A DNA stretch of 64,000 bases, from contig CM059977.1 in NCBI GenBank assembly GCA_030490835.1, positions 37,469,676 through 37,533,675 on the forward strand. The letters are read 5' to 3'. Source of the DNA: Annona cherimola. Lineage: Eukaryota; Streptophyta; Magnoliopsida; Magnoliales; Annonaceae. A program made the translations under genes and the position numbers. The stretch's first letter is position 1. Each line of letters starts with the position of its first letter. Shown one piece after another: positions 21,038 through 33,742 of the stretch. The notes beneath the pieces are model-generated. The model did no database searches, was not told where the DNA came from, and saw nothing but the letters and a program-made list of their open reading frames with translations.

Positions 21038-21370
21038 ACGATTCAATGCTGTACGGTGCATTGAAACCTTTTTAAAAAAATTTTGAAAATCTTTTCACAC
21101 GAATGTTAATTTAGATGTATTTAACACATGTATCAATTTTTACTATTTTTAGAGATTTTGATATTATTTTTTGGATTTTTAAAAATCAGTAGCATTTTTA
21201 GTACTGAAATGCCACTGGTTTTTTTAAATTCGAAAAAATATCTAAAAATCACAAAAATAGTAAAAATTGATAAACATGTTAAATACACTTAGATTAACAG
21301 TTTCGTGAAAAAGTTTTCAAAAAAAATAAAAAATGGGTTTTGCAACGAGGTGCATTGAAACAAATCCCTA
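21038..21370. mobile_element. Foldback element F3
   Basis: Near-palindromic over its full length. The outer ends contain GTGCATTGAAACC on the left and GTGCATTGAAACA on the right. The arms carry the series core (TTTAACACATGTATC on the left, its complement GTTAAATACACTTAGATTAA on the right). Its outer ends differ from those of F1, F2, F5 and F6 although the core is the same. Confidence 0.6.
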
Positions 21371-21539
21371 AAACACAGACCAAAGAAAAGTAACCTTGCA
21401 ACAATGAAACTCATAGCCAAATGGGTTATATAACGTACGCGGTAAAACGTTTTCCTTTTCTTATTTTCTTTATTTTTAATTTTTTCCCTTGCAGCAACAG
21501 AAGAATAAAAATATAAAATCAAAGTCCACCAACCTTCCG

Positions 21540-22140
21540 TTTAAAGAATACGACACTTCAATCAATTGATCTGGACCCTTCATTTATACCATACACACAA
21601 TCTTCACAAACCAAACAAAACATAGCCATGAATGGTTTCTGCCTTTTCTCTTTGTAGGAAAGCAGAGCATGATGGAAATAGAGAGTGCTGGGTGGCCGCC
21701 AGCACATAAATTCATATTCCCATCACTCATTGGGATCCATGCATGGTAGAATCATTCCCTCATTTTTTTTTTCTTTTCCCACCTATACACACTAAAGCTG
21801 TTGCATCATTTTAGTCAAAGTCACTTACAATCAATACCCCCCAGCAAGCATATACTCCTTTTACCAACCAACATTGTGATATGGAGTTTCATCATTCGGG
21901 TCAAACTCAATTGCACCCACCACACTAACACCAACACCATTTAATGTTTTTCTCCTCACTTTTATTTTTCATATAAGCTGATATGTAGTTTTTCTGTTTT
22001 GCATGCATGGTCTTGCAAAGGTGAAGGAGAATGGAGTGGTTTGTTTGTATGGCATTATCATTGCCCGTCCACTTACACCAGTCTCTTGGTGGACATCTTT
22101 TTCCCTCTTTAATATTGATCACTCAATTTCACATCTAGTT
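21540..22140. other. Higher-complexity unique sequence, no gene recognised
   Basis: This stretch is less repetitive and less AT-biased than its surroundings, with words such as GGTGGCCGCCAGCAC. I looked for exons, conserved plant microRNA sequences and tRNAs and found none. It is the best candidate in the first 30 kb for conserved non-coding sequence or a decayed gene flank. Confidence 0.3.
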
Positions 22141-22173
22141 ACTTTTTGCTAGATGTAATTCTTAATTGTTAGG

Positions 22174-22225
22174 GTCTTTTAGATGCAATAGTAAGATGTG
22201 TCTTTTAGATGCAATAGTAAGATGT
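22174..22225. repeat. 26-bp perfect tandem duplication
   Basis: Two identical units beginning GTCTTTTAGATGCAATAG. Confidence 0.88.
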
Positions 22226-23917
22226 GTAATACAAGTACGTCTGTTTGGATGTCATTTTAGATCAATGTCATATTTTAATTACCATTATTGACCATCTTAA
22301 TTTTTTTCATCTTTAATTGTATTTAAATCCTTTCTTCTTTATTTTCAATACAAGGCAAAATTTTCTAGCATCATTCTGGTTATACTTTGTTTTACCATAA
22401 TATATCCAAATAAATCATTTCTTTGACGTATCACCATTATTATTTTACTTCTAATTAATAGCATTATCTTTCTATCATTCATATGGATGAAGATTAGGTC
22501 CGTTTGCAAACTGATCCCATTTTATAAAATACATATAATATTTAAAGAGGTTAACTTCTGTACATCTTGACCAACCAAAGTGAACTGGTAAGATAATCTA
22601 GTTTGATGATTATCTTGAGGATAGATATTAAATCTAATCCATCAAATTTAGTCAATACTATTTGTTTACAAAATTATCAAAAATCATATCAATTGAATTT
22701 GAGTAAAGGACATATCTTCTAAAAGTGTATAAAAATGTGCACAAATTCAAAAAATCATTTGGATCTATGCACTAAAGGCTAAGATTATTATGAGAACTTA
22801 TAGAATCATTATTCTAGGCTGGAAGAATATTTTAGATGGTATAAATGTTGAATTGCAAATGTTGTAGGTCTTTGTAATAAACAAATAATTTTTTTTATAA
22901 TTTTTATAAAATTATTCAATAATTCTTAACTTTAGGAATGAAGCAAGTTATGGATTGGAATATTTTCTCTTAACTAAAATATAGTAATAAAACTAATGAA
23001 TGGATTATATGTGATAGAATTATCAAAATTTGACCCAAATTGAGATTCTTACTATTTCACATTGGCAGCAGTTGACACATATTTGAATATGAATTATGAT
23101 TCAAAGTAGAAGAATGTTTTAAATCATAACAAGACAACTCTTGATTTTTCGGGTTGATATTAAGACACAATAAAATCTAAATTGTTTAAGATAACATCGA
23201 TTATTCAGCTAGAATGTTGGATAATATATTAATCAAAACTTTTAGAATTAATAAATAATTTAATGGCGGCATGTTTACCCTGACATGAAATGGCTCACTA
23301 AAATCTTCATTCAAAGTAGTTTGAAAAAGGATGATTTAATATGTCAAAATAAGTGTGATAAGTTGTTCAAATCAATTTTTTTTTTTATATTGGGTTCAAA
23401 ACATCTTAATACAAGAATATATGTAAAAATTAAAAATTTATTGGGTTATGATTTTATAACAATTGGTTTTCAAAATATTGATCCTTTGTTAGTCCCATAT
23501 AATGTCTCCAGTGAACAAGTCAAAAAATCCTCAACTTCCAAGAAAAAATCGTATCTAAGATAACTGCCAGCTTAAGACAAAATGTCAATATTTTGGAACA
23601 AAATGTCCCACAATTTCCCCGTGAATTATTTATACCATAATAACATCACTATTCAAAATACTTGCATCTAACAATCTATAATTATTCGCATCATCAAACG
23701 TATGTGAACATCAATTACAATTACATTATGATTTTTCAATTCAAACTTATCCACTTTTGTTTTTCATAAAAACATATATATTGAATACTTATAACACCTT
23801 GCTGCCAAAACCTCCACCGATCAGTGGTTACTACATAAATCCACACCAGGACTGATCAAGCTAAGGAAAACATAGAACTACTTGTGCTAAAAACATGTGG
23901 CTTATAAGTAGGGTGCA
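22226..23917. other. AT-rich spacer
   Basis: No supported gene. A 92-codon frame at 23285-23563 (plus) is lysine/isoleucine rich with no recognisable motif or flanking signals and is considered chance. Confidence 0.4.
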
Positions 23918-24075
23918 ACTTGGTCCGGGTAGGGGCCGACTCTACCCTTACCCTATTTCGAAAAGCTCCTACCCTACTCTATTTTAGGCCGGGTCGGTTC
24001 AAGGAATACCTTAGCCCGTTTTCCTAAGATCGGGTTGGTTCCGATTCCGATTCCGATTCTAACTCGGTTTTACTA
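23918..24075 (+). mobile_element. Half-copy of a GC-richer TIR element
   Basis: The sequence opens with GGGTGCAACTTGGTCCGGG and continues with CTACCCTTACCC blocks and a CCGATT triplication. It matches the terminal style of the element at 26329-27024. No inverted partner end is seen downstream, so this appears to be a single end. Confidence 0.45.
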
Positions 24076-24714
24076 AAAAAATGTCATAAAATATTGGCAA
24101 AATCAAAGTTTAACTATTTGCAAAGCTAGAATTGAGGACCAACCTGAAACAAAATGTGAAATTAATGGAGAGATAGATTTGAAGAGTGCCAATTTGGAAA
24201 TCGATGGAGAAGCAGCTTTAAGGAGTAGTAGACATGAAACAGACAGAGGCAGCTTTGAGGAGCAGCAGATTTGAAATCTAAGGGTTATTAGCTAACATGT
24301 AAAATTATTAGGATGTTAATGTACTGATGGAGCACCATACAATGCTTCATCTTCCTGTATCAGAGGTCAGCCATGGTTGTCCTATTTAGAGAACCCATCG
24401 GCAAGCCTCAAGTTCATGGTCAAATCTGATGTCTTTATCGGTGACCAGAGCCACTTATGATAGGGCTCCATTCCTTCACCGGCATTGTCTTCCATCTTCT
24501 ATGCTTAAGCAATTTTCTCCTTGAACGCCAGTTGATTGCCTTCTCAGATTTGGTGACGACAAGCATGTATAATGAATTGAAAATATACCCAAGTCCCTAC
24601 AAAATAATAGAGATGCAAGGTCTATGAAAGCATTTAAACCCAGATTCAACACGGTGTGCTTTGGGCGGGGGATTTTTTGTCAAAATAAAGTATGCATAAT
24701 AATAATTTTTGAAC
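24076..24714. other. Spacer, nothing recognised
   Basis: Moderately complex sequence (24140-24600) without a supported ORF or repeat end. Confidence 0.35.
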
Positions 24715-25100
24715 TTGATTTCATGTACCTGAGTACACTTAGCTTCGGTGCACCTAAGTGAAAATACTCATTTTCTTATTTTCTTAAAAGTTTTTTACAC
24801 GAATGTTAATCTAAGTTTATTTAACATGTGTATCATTTTTTTTGGAGATTTTTATATATTTATTTTGAATTTTTTAAAATCATTGACATTTTTAGTAATT
24901 TTAAATTACTAAAATGCCATGGATTTTAAAAAATCCAAAAAAAATCTCTAAAAACCTCAAAAAATGGTAAAAATTTATACACATGTTAAATACACTTAAC
25001 TTAATAATATTGTAAAAATAATTTTCAAAAAAATAATAATAAATAGGTTAAATACACCCGAGTGCACTGAAGCTAAGTGCATCAAGGTGCATGAAATCAT
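24715..25100. mobile_element. Foldback element F4
   Basis: The termini TGATTTCATG and CATGAAATCA begin an extended inverted repeat that includes TTAGCTTCGGTGCACC on the left and GTGCACTGAAGCTAA on the right. The series core (AACATGTGTATC / TACACATGTTAAATAC) follows inward. The arms cover almost the whole 386 bp. Confidence 0.65.
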
Positions 25101-26328
25101 ATTCCTTATATTTTAGCACTTATATTTTGTCATTTTGTAAATTGAGTCCTAAATTTTTAAAACTTTCCAAAGAAAATCTTGCTTGTGTTTTTTAACTAAA
25201 TGAGTAAAAAAACACTTTCATTCTTTTAGAATATTTAACACCCTCCATGTTTATGATTTTCTACAAAAAAAAAGAAAAGAAAATAACTTCTTAAGTAGTA
25301 TTACTTACATCCATCAACGGTTTACTTTGCAAACATTTGAATCTTGCAGGGCGATTAAAAAATTGCTAAAACACATTCAAAAAGTGTAATTATGCATATT
25401 TATATGGTCTAGCTTGTAAAAGTTACATCTTTATTACACGAGTCTCGCTTGTAATCAGGTTATATGGAAGTGATTTCACTTATTTTGTTCGTTTTTTACA
25501 CCTTAGTTAATAAAAAATTCACTTTATTTATTATTTTTAATATATTTTATTTCATTAAAAGTCTAATTTTATCCAAATCAAAGATGTGTAATCCACATTT
25601 ACTTAAAATGTATATATTCACATGTAAATTATAAAGATGCTTAGGTCCATTTACATATGCATTAAAATGAAATGTAATTTATTGAATCATTTATTCACAT
25701 AATAATAATAATATTTTATTTGATTTAGATATTGTAAGTAACATTTTAAAATTAACATGCAACACTAAATCATTTTATTATATTTATTTATTAAGTAGAA
25801 ATTAAGAAAGACCGAAAACCTTTGATTCAATTTGCTTAGCAACCTATAAAAAAATTATTTTTAAAAAGTATTATTTGCTTGCCCACGACAGTTCCCGTGG
25901 ACCTTCATTTTTTATGGTTGTAGAAAGCTAGATATTTTAGATTCATTCAATTTTGTGATTAAAAATAAAATAAGAGTTTTAAGATATAAAAGTGGAAGTT
26001 TTTAAAGTTCAAGTTAAATTCTAATCCTCTGTTCCGCCTAGAGTTTGCACCATTCAATCGGTCTCTCTCTCTCTCTCTCTATTTTTTTTTCCAGAAAAGC
26101 AGTTGCATGCTGTAAAATAAGTGTTGCACAAGTTTGGCAGGATTTTCAGTCATCATAATTTCATTCTTCTATGATTGCAAGAAGCTCCAATGTGAAGATT
26201 ACACGGATTGCATTAGTCAATCGTACTTATTGATACTTAAAAAGAGAAAAGGGCCCTAAAAATAAAAGAAATATAATAGTTTAAATATACACATAAACTA
26301 ACAAGTTGGATGGTAAAAATTATAGGGT
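25101..26328. other. AT-rich spacer with a short (CT)n run
   Basis: Non-coding. It includes a (CT)n microsatellite at about 26062-26080. Nothing else was recognised. Confidence 0.4.
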
Positions 26329-27024
26329 TGCAACTTAGGTAGGATACCGATGCCACCGACCCAACCCTAAATAAGGTAAGGTAAAGTAGAAAATTTTATT
26401 CATTGGTATAGATAGGGTAGAAATCATTTCTCAATCTCCTAAATAGGGTAAGGATAGCGTACACGCACTAGGTATCCGGAATCAACTTGGATGGGTACCC
26501 ACATGGGTACCCTAATATGTAAATAATTATAAATATATGTATATAAGTAAATACATAATAGTTTCAATCCCTCATTCACTAATAAATTATTTTTGGTTTG
26601 ATTTCTTATTTATTTTTTTATAAATTACATAGGGTTTTTATTTGTAATGACGGATGATCATAATATAAATGTAAATGATCATGTTAATGCGATTATTACA
26701 TAGATAATAAGGTTAAAAAATGTGAAAATAGATGTAAACAACAACAAAATGAAATTAATTATAAATCATAAAGTCTAAATGTAAATGAATATTGCTTTAT
26801 ATTATTTAAAACAACACAAAAAAAATATTTTTTCACATGTCATCATTAGTTATTGGAGGAATCGATTTGGATCCGAAACCGGAACTGACTCAATGGATAA
26901 TAGGTAGGGTAGGGTATAAGAGGAACTGACTCTGTAAGCGGGTAACATAGGGAAGGCTTTTTCAAAATAGAGTATAGTATGATAACTACAACCCGAACAT
27001 AACCGACCCGAGTTACACCTCGAG
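26329..27024. mobile_element. TIR element with GGGT-GCAACT ends, about 0.7 kb
   Basis: The left end GGGTTGCAACTTAGGTAGG and the right end, which reads CGAGTTACACC on plus, are approximate inverted repeats. Inside each lie GGTACCC/TAGGGTAGGG-type blocks. The interior is AT-rich and non-coding. It matches the half-copy at 23918-24075. The superfamily is undetermined and no clean duplication is visible. Confidence 0.45.
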
Positions 27025-27469
27025 TAACAATGGAACTCTACTCAAGTATATCCATAGATAATAAATGAGTATGTCATTAATCTATCCCACTTAGATCAAA
27101 TTTATATTAACAAAACAATTTAATCCAAAAGTATTATAGAATCAATTTTTATAAGCATAATTTTCAATAATTATTTATTTAATAAAAACGATTTATTCAA
27201 TAATTTATGTGAAATAAGGGTGGCCTACTTGTAGAAAATTTGATCTAATAATTATTTTGAAAATATTAATTTGTGGCTTTGACTTAAGTTAAATGAAGAA
27301 TCATTTCCTCATGTCTAATTTGGTAATTTTGGACACTAAAACCAATGATGTTTGTTTAAGGCAAAAGCACATAGTTAATATTAAAATTACTTTTAGTTGA
27401 TAATGACAAACACTAAACAACTTTTTCTACAACATTTTGTGTCTGTTTAGCCATCATGAAAATTTGTCA
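27025..27469. other. AT-rich spacer
   Basis: Nothing recognised. Confidence 0.4.
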
Positions 27470-27750
27470 ATTTAAAATTTTTTAATCTAAAATTTTTCAC
27501 TCTCCATAACTATTTTAGTTTTAATTATTTCTTCACATATTTTTAAATAATTACTCTATTTTTTAAATTATTTCTTCATAACTACCTATACAATTTTCCT
27601 TTTTATTTTAATTTTATTCTCTTTATTCATTACCATTACTTTTAGAAGAAATGTTTCTGCTATAAAAGTTTTTAAAATGGAAGAATATTATGTGATATGA
27701 TGGGTATAATGATGAGGAGTAAATAAAATAAAATAAAAATAAATAGGTGT
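27470..27750 (-). mobile_element. MITE family A, rearranged copy
   Basis: From 27470 to about 27640 the sequence is a minus-strand family A 3' half (AATTATTTCTTCA motif repeated, ATTCATTACCATTAC). From about 27665 it switches to the plus-strand version of the 5' part (ATTATGTGATATGATGGGTATAATGATGA). The inversion implies internal rearrangement or two fragments joined. Confidence 0.5.
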
Positions 27751-28878
27751 AAACATCTTGCTTGAATTTTAGAGAAAATATGTGTATTTAATAAATATAT
27801 AATAAATATCTTTTATAAATTTTTCAATGATAATACGTGCTTGAAGTATTTATATCTTATTATTATGTAGAGCACATTCGAATGTGTTATTATTATTATT
27901 TCGGGAAGGTTCGGAAAGAATATATGGGTATTTTGATATTTTACAATAAATCAGGTGTGAATTTACAAATTTTGAAAACATAAATTGCATATAATAAATA
28001 AAATAATAGTGGTAAAATGCAAATTTTCCAACCATAGCACATGCACTGGCAATGGAATAGGGCATGGCATAAGTCCAACATTCACCTTCTAGAAGAGTGC
28101 AAATGACATCTTCTTAACAAAAATAATTAAATGCATAAATTATGTATATGAGGTGGACAATTATGCACCATTTCTAAATAATTTTACGAGCTTATAAGTA
28201 AGCTTTGTGGCCCTTTTCTTAATTGGTTGTACAATATTATATCTCATCTTTTAGTCGCCCATTTTGGACGAAAAGAAAAAAGAAAGAGAAAGAGATATTA
28301 TGGGATTGATGCGTAGAGCATGTCAATCCCAACTACTAATCTTCATTATCCAGATTAGTTATTTTTTATTTTATTTTTATTAAATTTAACAAGAATTAGG
28401 ATAGAGATTAATTTGGACCATTGGATTTGGAAGTTAAATTTTAGATCTAAAAAATGGAATTAGCTGTCCTTACAAATTAGATTTATTAAATTAGTTTGAA
28501 ATTAATTTTAATTCATGATTTAAGGGTTTTTGATACTTGAGGATGAGCCATAATCAAGGGCTATTATTTATGAAAATTTTGCATAGAATTTGATCAAAAG
28601 TAAGCCTTGGGTAGATCATATTTCAATAGACAGCAAAAGGATGATCTCAACCATTAAATTCATAATTTCATGCGTAACTTGGATTATCTAAACATTAGAT
28701 CGTATAAAATTTAATTCTTCATAAAGATATGATATTGGATCATGTGTGTAAACCCTGATAGATGGCTAGATTTGAGAATTTTAATTTTGTAAACTTCAAT
28801 AGATATATTATTAGAAATTATGATTAGTTGAGATGGATCGTTAAAAATTCAAGATAAAAGGTATTTTTATGATCCAAA
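27751..28878. other. AT-rich spacer
   Basis: No gene or element ends were found. Phrases resembling LTR U3 sequence occur near 28400-28650, without a partner. Confidence 0.35.
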
Positions 28879-29004
28879 CTATTTTAATTTCATTTTCTTT
28901 ACTCCTCAACATTACCCCTATTATATCACATCATTTTCTTCCAATTTAAAAACTTTTATACCACGAATTTTTCACTCAAAAGTTTTATCACTTCCCAAAC
29001 ATAG
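28879..29004 (-). mobile_element. MITE family A, 5' fragment
   Basis: This is the minus-strand copy of the first ~120 bp of family A, ending at the outer TIR variant CCCAAACATAGCC near 28990-29004. It includes ATATCACATCATTTTCTTCC, matching the complete copies. The rest of the element is missing. Confidence 0.55.
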
Positions 29005-29338
29005 CCAAAATATAAACAATAATTATTTTGTGAGTCAATACTCTAATTATTCATTTATAGTAAAAAATTTCAAACTTAAACTACTTAATTTTATCATAAA
29101 GAAAAATCAAGGTAACCCAATGTGTAATTTCAATAATTATGGGTAGATTAAAGAAAAATCAAAACGAAATTCAAAAATATAAAAATAATTATAAAAAAAT
29201 GATATGGTTAATTAAAATATGTAACTCCTAGATTAATTAATGTTGAAAATTTTCATAAAATTTTAGAAATTTTAATTGAATAGGAAATAGGTTGTCGAAA
29301 TATAATGTAATCAAGGGAGGGCCCATCTTTGATTATAT
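29005..29338. other. AT-rich spacer
   Basis: Nothing recognised. Confidence 0.35.
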
Positions 29339-29341
29339 TAA

Positions 29342-29622
29342 GGGTGTGTTTGGGAATGGATAAAATTTTTGATGAAAAGTTATGTAGAGTAGTAGTTGTC
29401 AAATGATATGATATGATAGAGGTAATGATGAAGAATAAATAAGATAAAGTTGAAATAGATAAATTAGTTGTGTTGGTAGTTGTATAGAAATGATTGAAAA
29501 GTAGGGTAATTGTATAGAAAAACGTGAAGAAATGATTAAAAAATATGATAGTTGTGAAGAGTGAAAAGTATTAGATTGAAAAGTTTTAACTTGACAACTT
29601 TTATTTATTTCCAAACACACCC
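29342..29622 (+). mobile_element. MITE family A, complete reference copy (281 bp)
   Basis: Perfect 12-bp terminal inverted repeats, GGGTGTGTTTGG (29342-29353) and CCAAACACACCC (29611-29622), are flanked on both sides by TAA (29339-29341 and 29623-29625). A 3-bp TAA duplication with G-rich short TIRs fits Tourist-like MITEs mobilised by PIF/Harbinger transposases. The interior has no coding capacity. This copy defines the family; at least five further copies or fragments occur at 1, 2856, 27470, 28879, 31195 and 49552. Confidence 0.8.
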
Positions 29623-29879
29623 TAAGTCTTGGGATTAAGTAATTAATAACTAATATTAAGAATATGAAAAAGAAGGCTTAGTATGAAAATTGAATATTTA
29701 TAAGGCAAGGTTGAAACAATGAAAAAAAATACAAATAGAAAGTTAAAGGGGTAATTTGGAAATTCTTCAAAAATGAATGTAGAGTTAACTAATTATTTAT
29801 TTTGATTATAACATAAGAGAAAAATGTTTTAGAATTAATGAATAACGACAATTTTTGGATAGTTTAGTTTATACAAGGA

Positions 29880-31179
29880 ACTGCATTTTGATTGAATTAT
29901 GAATATAGAGTACATAAGGATATCCACATATTATGGGATGGAATATTATTTAAAATCATGATTAGAAAAGTTAATTTAAATTTAAAATAATGATTAGAAA
30001 AAATTATCATTTTCCAATGGGTGATTTGAGTATTAAAGCAAATTACAATATGACGATTAGATAGAATTTATGTAAGGTAAGTCAAGCTCTTTTCTTTATT
30101 TCTAATTTTATACTATAATGTAAAATTATGAGCATTTGTGTTTTAGATGTCGATGTATATTTTTTATATTTAGGAAATTGATGATCGATTGTGAGTTCGA
30201 CTTTATCATTTCATAGGCTAGCATTGCTTACTATGGTATTGACATATGCTGTTGTGGATGCTAGAATATTCGCGAGCATGATTGTTGATATGAATTTGGT
30301 AGTATTGTATAGATTGTCGGTCACGAACATTGGCATATCCTAACAAGCGATCAGGATGTGATAACTCATAGTGCATTGGTTCAAACCTAACTTATCTAGC
30401 TTTTATGATTTGATTAACTGATATTATGAACTGGTCTATGGGACTGATAGCCCTAAATGAAATAGATGGGGCCAAAGTTGTTCATGTAATAAGGTGCGGT
30501 GAGGTTTTGGCTATATGGAGAGTGCAGTAGGGCATCAATTACACATCCGACTTGGTTGAAGGTGCTTTTAGTCGACCAACATTGTGCTAGGCTAGCCATT
30601 CGTACTAGGCAAAGTTAGCTGCTATGCTATATAGTGTTGGTCATCCAGTTGCACAAAGGATTAGATTTCGGTGCAAACTACTGAACCTCCCATTAGATTT
30701 AAGACCTTCTTAATTTGAATTATGGAGCACCATATGTGTGATACATTAATATGTGTGTGTCCATTTGTATTTATAATAAATGAAAATTTTGCTTAATTTG
30801 GACTTGCACAATGATTTGTAATTTACTAGACTTTTTGAATACTGAGTTTTATCAATCTATAATTATATGCTTTGCTTATTGAGTTAGCTCGAACTTACTC
30901 TATTTTTTTATTTTAAATGTTAGACCTACCAATGTAAACCATCAAAGGGATGGTTGTCATAAAATGAAAAAATATGCCACTCAGACTTTTTGATTTATTT
31001 TTTGGATGGATACTTTTGTATATAAATTGTAAATACTTGGATATGTATGTGCATTAACAATTATGGATGCAATTACATAAGACGATTGTTTTATTTTGGC
31101 ACTTGTAATTGTTCTTTCAATTATTATTGGTTTTAGATATTAGCTATCAGGTACCCAGTAGCCTATGACGAATGCTACA
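29880..31179 (+). mobile_element. Degraded Ty3/gypsy-type LTR
   Basis: The last ~350 bp follow the same order as the 3' end of the gypsy LTR at 35239-38674. A TTGCTTATTGAGTTAGCTCG block corresponds to CTTGCTTACTGAGTTTCGAC, then come a TATGTATGTG-like segment and a GGTACCC element, ending GAATGCTACA at 31179 in an LTR-style CA. The left boundary is unclear. No PBS or coding region is adjacent, so it is probably an old solo LTR of a related family. Confidence 0.4.
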
Positions 31180-31194
31180 TTAAGTCATTGATTT

Positions 31195-31350
31195 AGTTAC
31201 TGAGACATTACAGTAGGTTAGTTATATGAGTAATTGCGTATAAATGATTAAAAAGTAGAGCAGTTTTATAAAAAGATGTGAAGAAATGACAAAAAAATAA
31301 GATAGTTGTAGAAAATGAAAAGTTTTAAGTATATCCAAATACACCCTTCT
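31195..31350 (+). mobile_element. MITE family A, 3' half
   Basis: It follows the second half of the 29342 copy (AATGATTAAAAAGTAGAGCAG, GATGTGAAGAAATGA, GATAGTTGTAGAAAATGAAA) and ends with the TIR variant CCAAATACACCC. Confidence 0.6.
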
Positions 31351-31832
31351 TCTTCATACTGCTTGCACAAATGTAAATGCAATGCCAAATTAGATAAAGT
31401 CTTGTTTGGCCTAGCTTACATGTTTAAACAGTCTATTACTGCCCAATTGGTTATGAGGATGCTCCTACTTGCTTCCAGCAAAAGTTAATTTAAAAAGTGA
31501 GAGGGCCTATTTTTCAACTGCATGCCTCCATGTTTTTTTTAAAAAGAATAGATTTCAGGTTTTTTTATTTCTCAATAATTGCCACTTTTTAAGTCATTGA
31601 AATTAAAATATTTTTCAATTTTTCTTATCTTACAATTTAATCATCCTAACATATTTTTTTCAAATTTTTCTTAATAAATGCATACCCAGCTATGTATCAT
31701 AGGAGACAAAGATTCTCCAAGCTAGATTGAATTGAAGATGTATGGCACATAAGGCCAACATGAGCACCAATTGCATGGGTGCTTGGGCTCGAAAGAATAA
31801 TATATTTAGTAGTGTGAATTCTATTTGAGAAA
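31351..31832. other. Spacer
   Basis: Nothing recognised. Confidence 0.35.
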
Positions 31833-33742
31833 TGATTCTGTTAGCCCAGACGAAGCAAATGTCTCGCTTAACCCATCTCAAATTTTTTATTTTTATTTTT
31901 CTTCATAAACTTATTTATCTAAATGTATTTAATATATAGATCAAGTTTTACCATTTTGGATATATGTATATATTTTTTTGAGATTAAACACATAGATGTT
32001 TACAAATCTCAAAAAAATATATACATATCCAAAAATAGTAAAACTTGATTTATATGTTAAATATACTTAGATAAACAATTGTATGAAGAAAAAAGTAAAA
32101 AAGATTTATTTTAAATAGATTTTTTAGGTGGACTATGTTGTAAACTCAACAAAAAATCAAAGATAACTTATGTTTTGATGATTAACAACCCAATTATTGA
32201 GTTATAAAGGTTACTAACACATTTGGTGAAGTGTTTTAAAGATGGAATTTTCAAATTATAAAGCATAGCAAACTAAGTCTTAAAGTCAAGTCGACCCAAC
32301 TATACAACTTTGGACAAGTCTATACCCAAGTCGACCCTAAATTGCGACTCAGGATGAAGGAATGCAAACTATGAAACACATATAGGCCAAGTCGCAAACC
32401 CAAGTCGACTTCACTAGTGACTTAGGCGAAGTCGATAACCAAGTCTACTTAGAAGGTTGCATAAACTGTCTGACTGAAAATGGAATGTGTGAAGTCGAAA
32501 CCGAAGTCCACTCCGCTCCATGACTTGGTCAAGTCAAAAGTCAAGTCGACTCCAAATTCCAACCTACATCTATAAAAAACCAAGCAATATCTCAAATGCT
32601 AAGTACCAAATGTCAAGTCGCACATCCAAGTTGACTCCACCATGCGACTTAGATGAAGTTCAAGATCAAGTCTACTCAAAGTAAGGACTGGGGAACATGA
32701 AAGCAGAGAAGCACAAGTTACAGAGTTTTAAGTTTCAAGCTAGAAGTGAAGTCGTATAGCCAAGTCGACTTCGCTAGCGACTTGGGCGAAGTTCCACAGC
32801 CAAGTAGACTTAGGGGTTGCATATCCCCACTTACTGAAATAACAACGTATGAAGTTGCACCCAAAGTGACTCCACTTACAACTTGGGTCAAGTCAATGAC
32901 TAAGTCAACTCAAGATAAAACTTTAGGAGCACCCCAAGTCAGCTTCAGTACGCGACTTGGGCGAAGTCGCAGCCAATGTCGAGTCCATCTGTGACTTACA
33001 CTATAACGGTCGAAAAATTCAAACGTTGGCGCATTTAATGCACACTACCTACCTCATAATGTTCGAATTTATTCCTCCACTATTTAAAGCCGGTCAAGTG
33101 AAGTGAAAAGGGTTAGCTAGAATGTTCATTAAGCTTTCACCTTCCAACTTATAAGTATTCAAGTGATCATTTAAGTACTCTACAAGAAGAACTGCCTATT
33201 TAATTTGCAAGTGTTGGATCATACCATCAACCTCAAGCTCTACAAATTTTTCTCCGTGTTAAAGCTCTCTCTACGCAATGTGTAAAGTGTAGAATCTTCT
33301 TTTTAATTCATTCTCTTGTGGTTCTACTTGGCTTGGTGTTGGAGACCAAGGTCAAATAAAGACAAGTAGTGTGTGGTTAGAGTATGACTCATCGTCTACT
33401 TGTGTTATCTTTGTAAAGACCCTCTAGAACTAGAATCTAAAAGAGAGCAATGACTCTAATTGTAATCTCGCTGATATAGTGGAACTCAAGACATAAGTGT
33501 GTTCTTAGAAGAATGGAATAAGGAAAGTTGTCTCGAACCACTATAATTTCTTGTGTCTATCATTGTTATTTTTCAAACCCTTTCATCCTTTATGTTTTCA
33601 TTCAAGGGAACTTAATTTACAAGGGATCAAGTCTAAGATACCGAAATAAGTTTAAAAAGAAATCTAATTCACCCCTCCTCTCTTAGGTTTTGCCATGAAC
33701 TTGGGACCAATAGACTAAATATTCGTCTAATCTGGACTAACA
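31833..33742. mobile_element. Foldback element F2, split by an LTR insertion
   Basis: The left portion (31833-32138) starts TGATTCTGTTAGCCC and contains both arms of the palindromic core. It stops at AGGTGGACTATG. The missing right terminus resumes after the copia LTR, near 33700, as GGACCAATAGACTAAATATT, ending CTGGACTAACA near 33742, as in F1. F2 therefore predates the LTR insertion. Confidence 0.6.
32139..33695 (+). mobile_element. Ty1/copia solo LTR (same family as the element at 52.1 kb)
   Basis: About 1.56 kb aligns in order with the 5' LTR at 52147-53998. The start is TGTAAACTCAAC (versus TGTGAACTCAAC), followed by the long zone rich in AAGTCGACTT-type repeats, a TATA-like CTATTTAAAGC (about 33080), CTTTCACCTTCCAACTTA, and the end CTAATTCACCCCTCCTCTCTTAGG. 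No gag or pol follows, so it is a solo LTR left by LTR-LTR recombination. It sits inside foldback element F2. A clean 5-bp duplication could not be confirmed. Confidence 0.7.

Noticed and set aside
21540..22140. MicroRNA precursor in the unique-looking sequence
   Set aside because: None of the conserved plant miRNA sequences I know is present, and no long stem was found by eye.
23285..23563. 92-codon open frame as a small gene
   Set aside because: Its composition is what AT-rich DNA yields, there is no recognisable motif, and no supporting signals or neighbouring exons.
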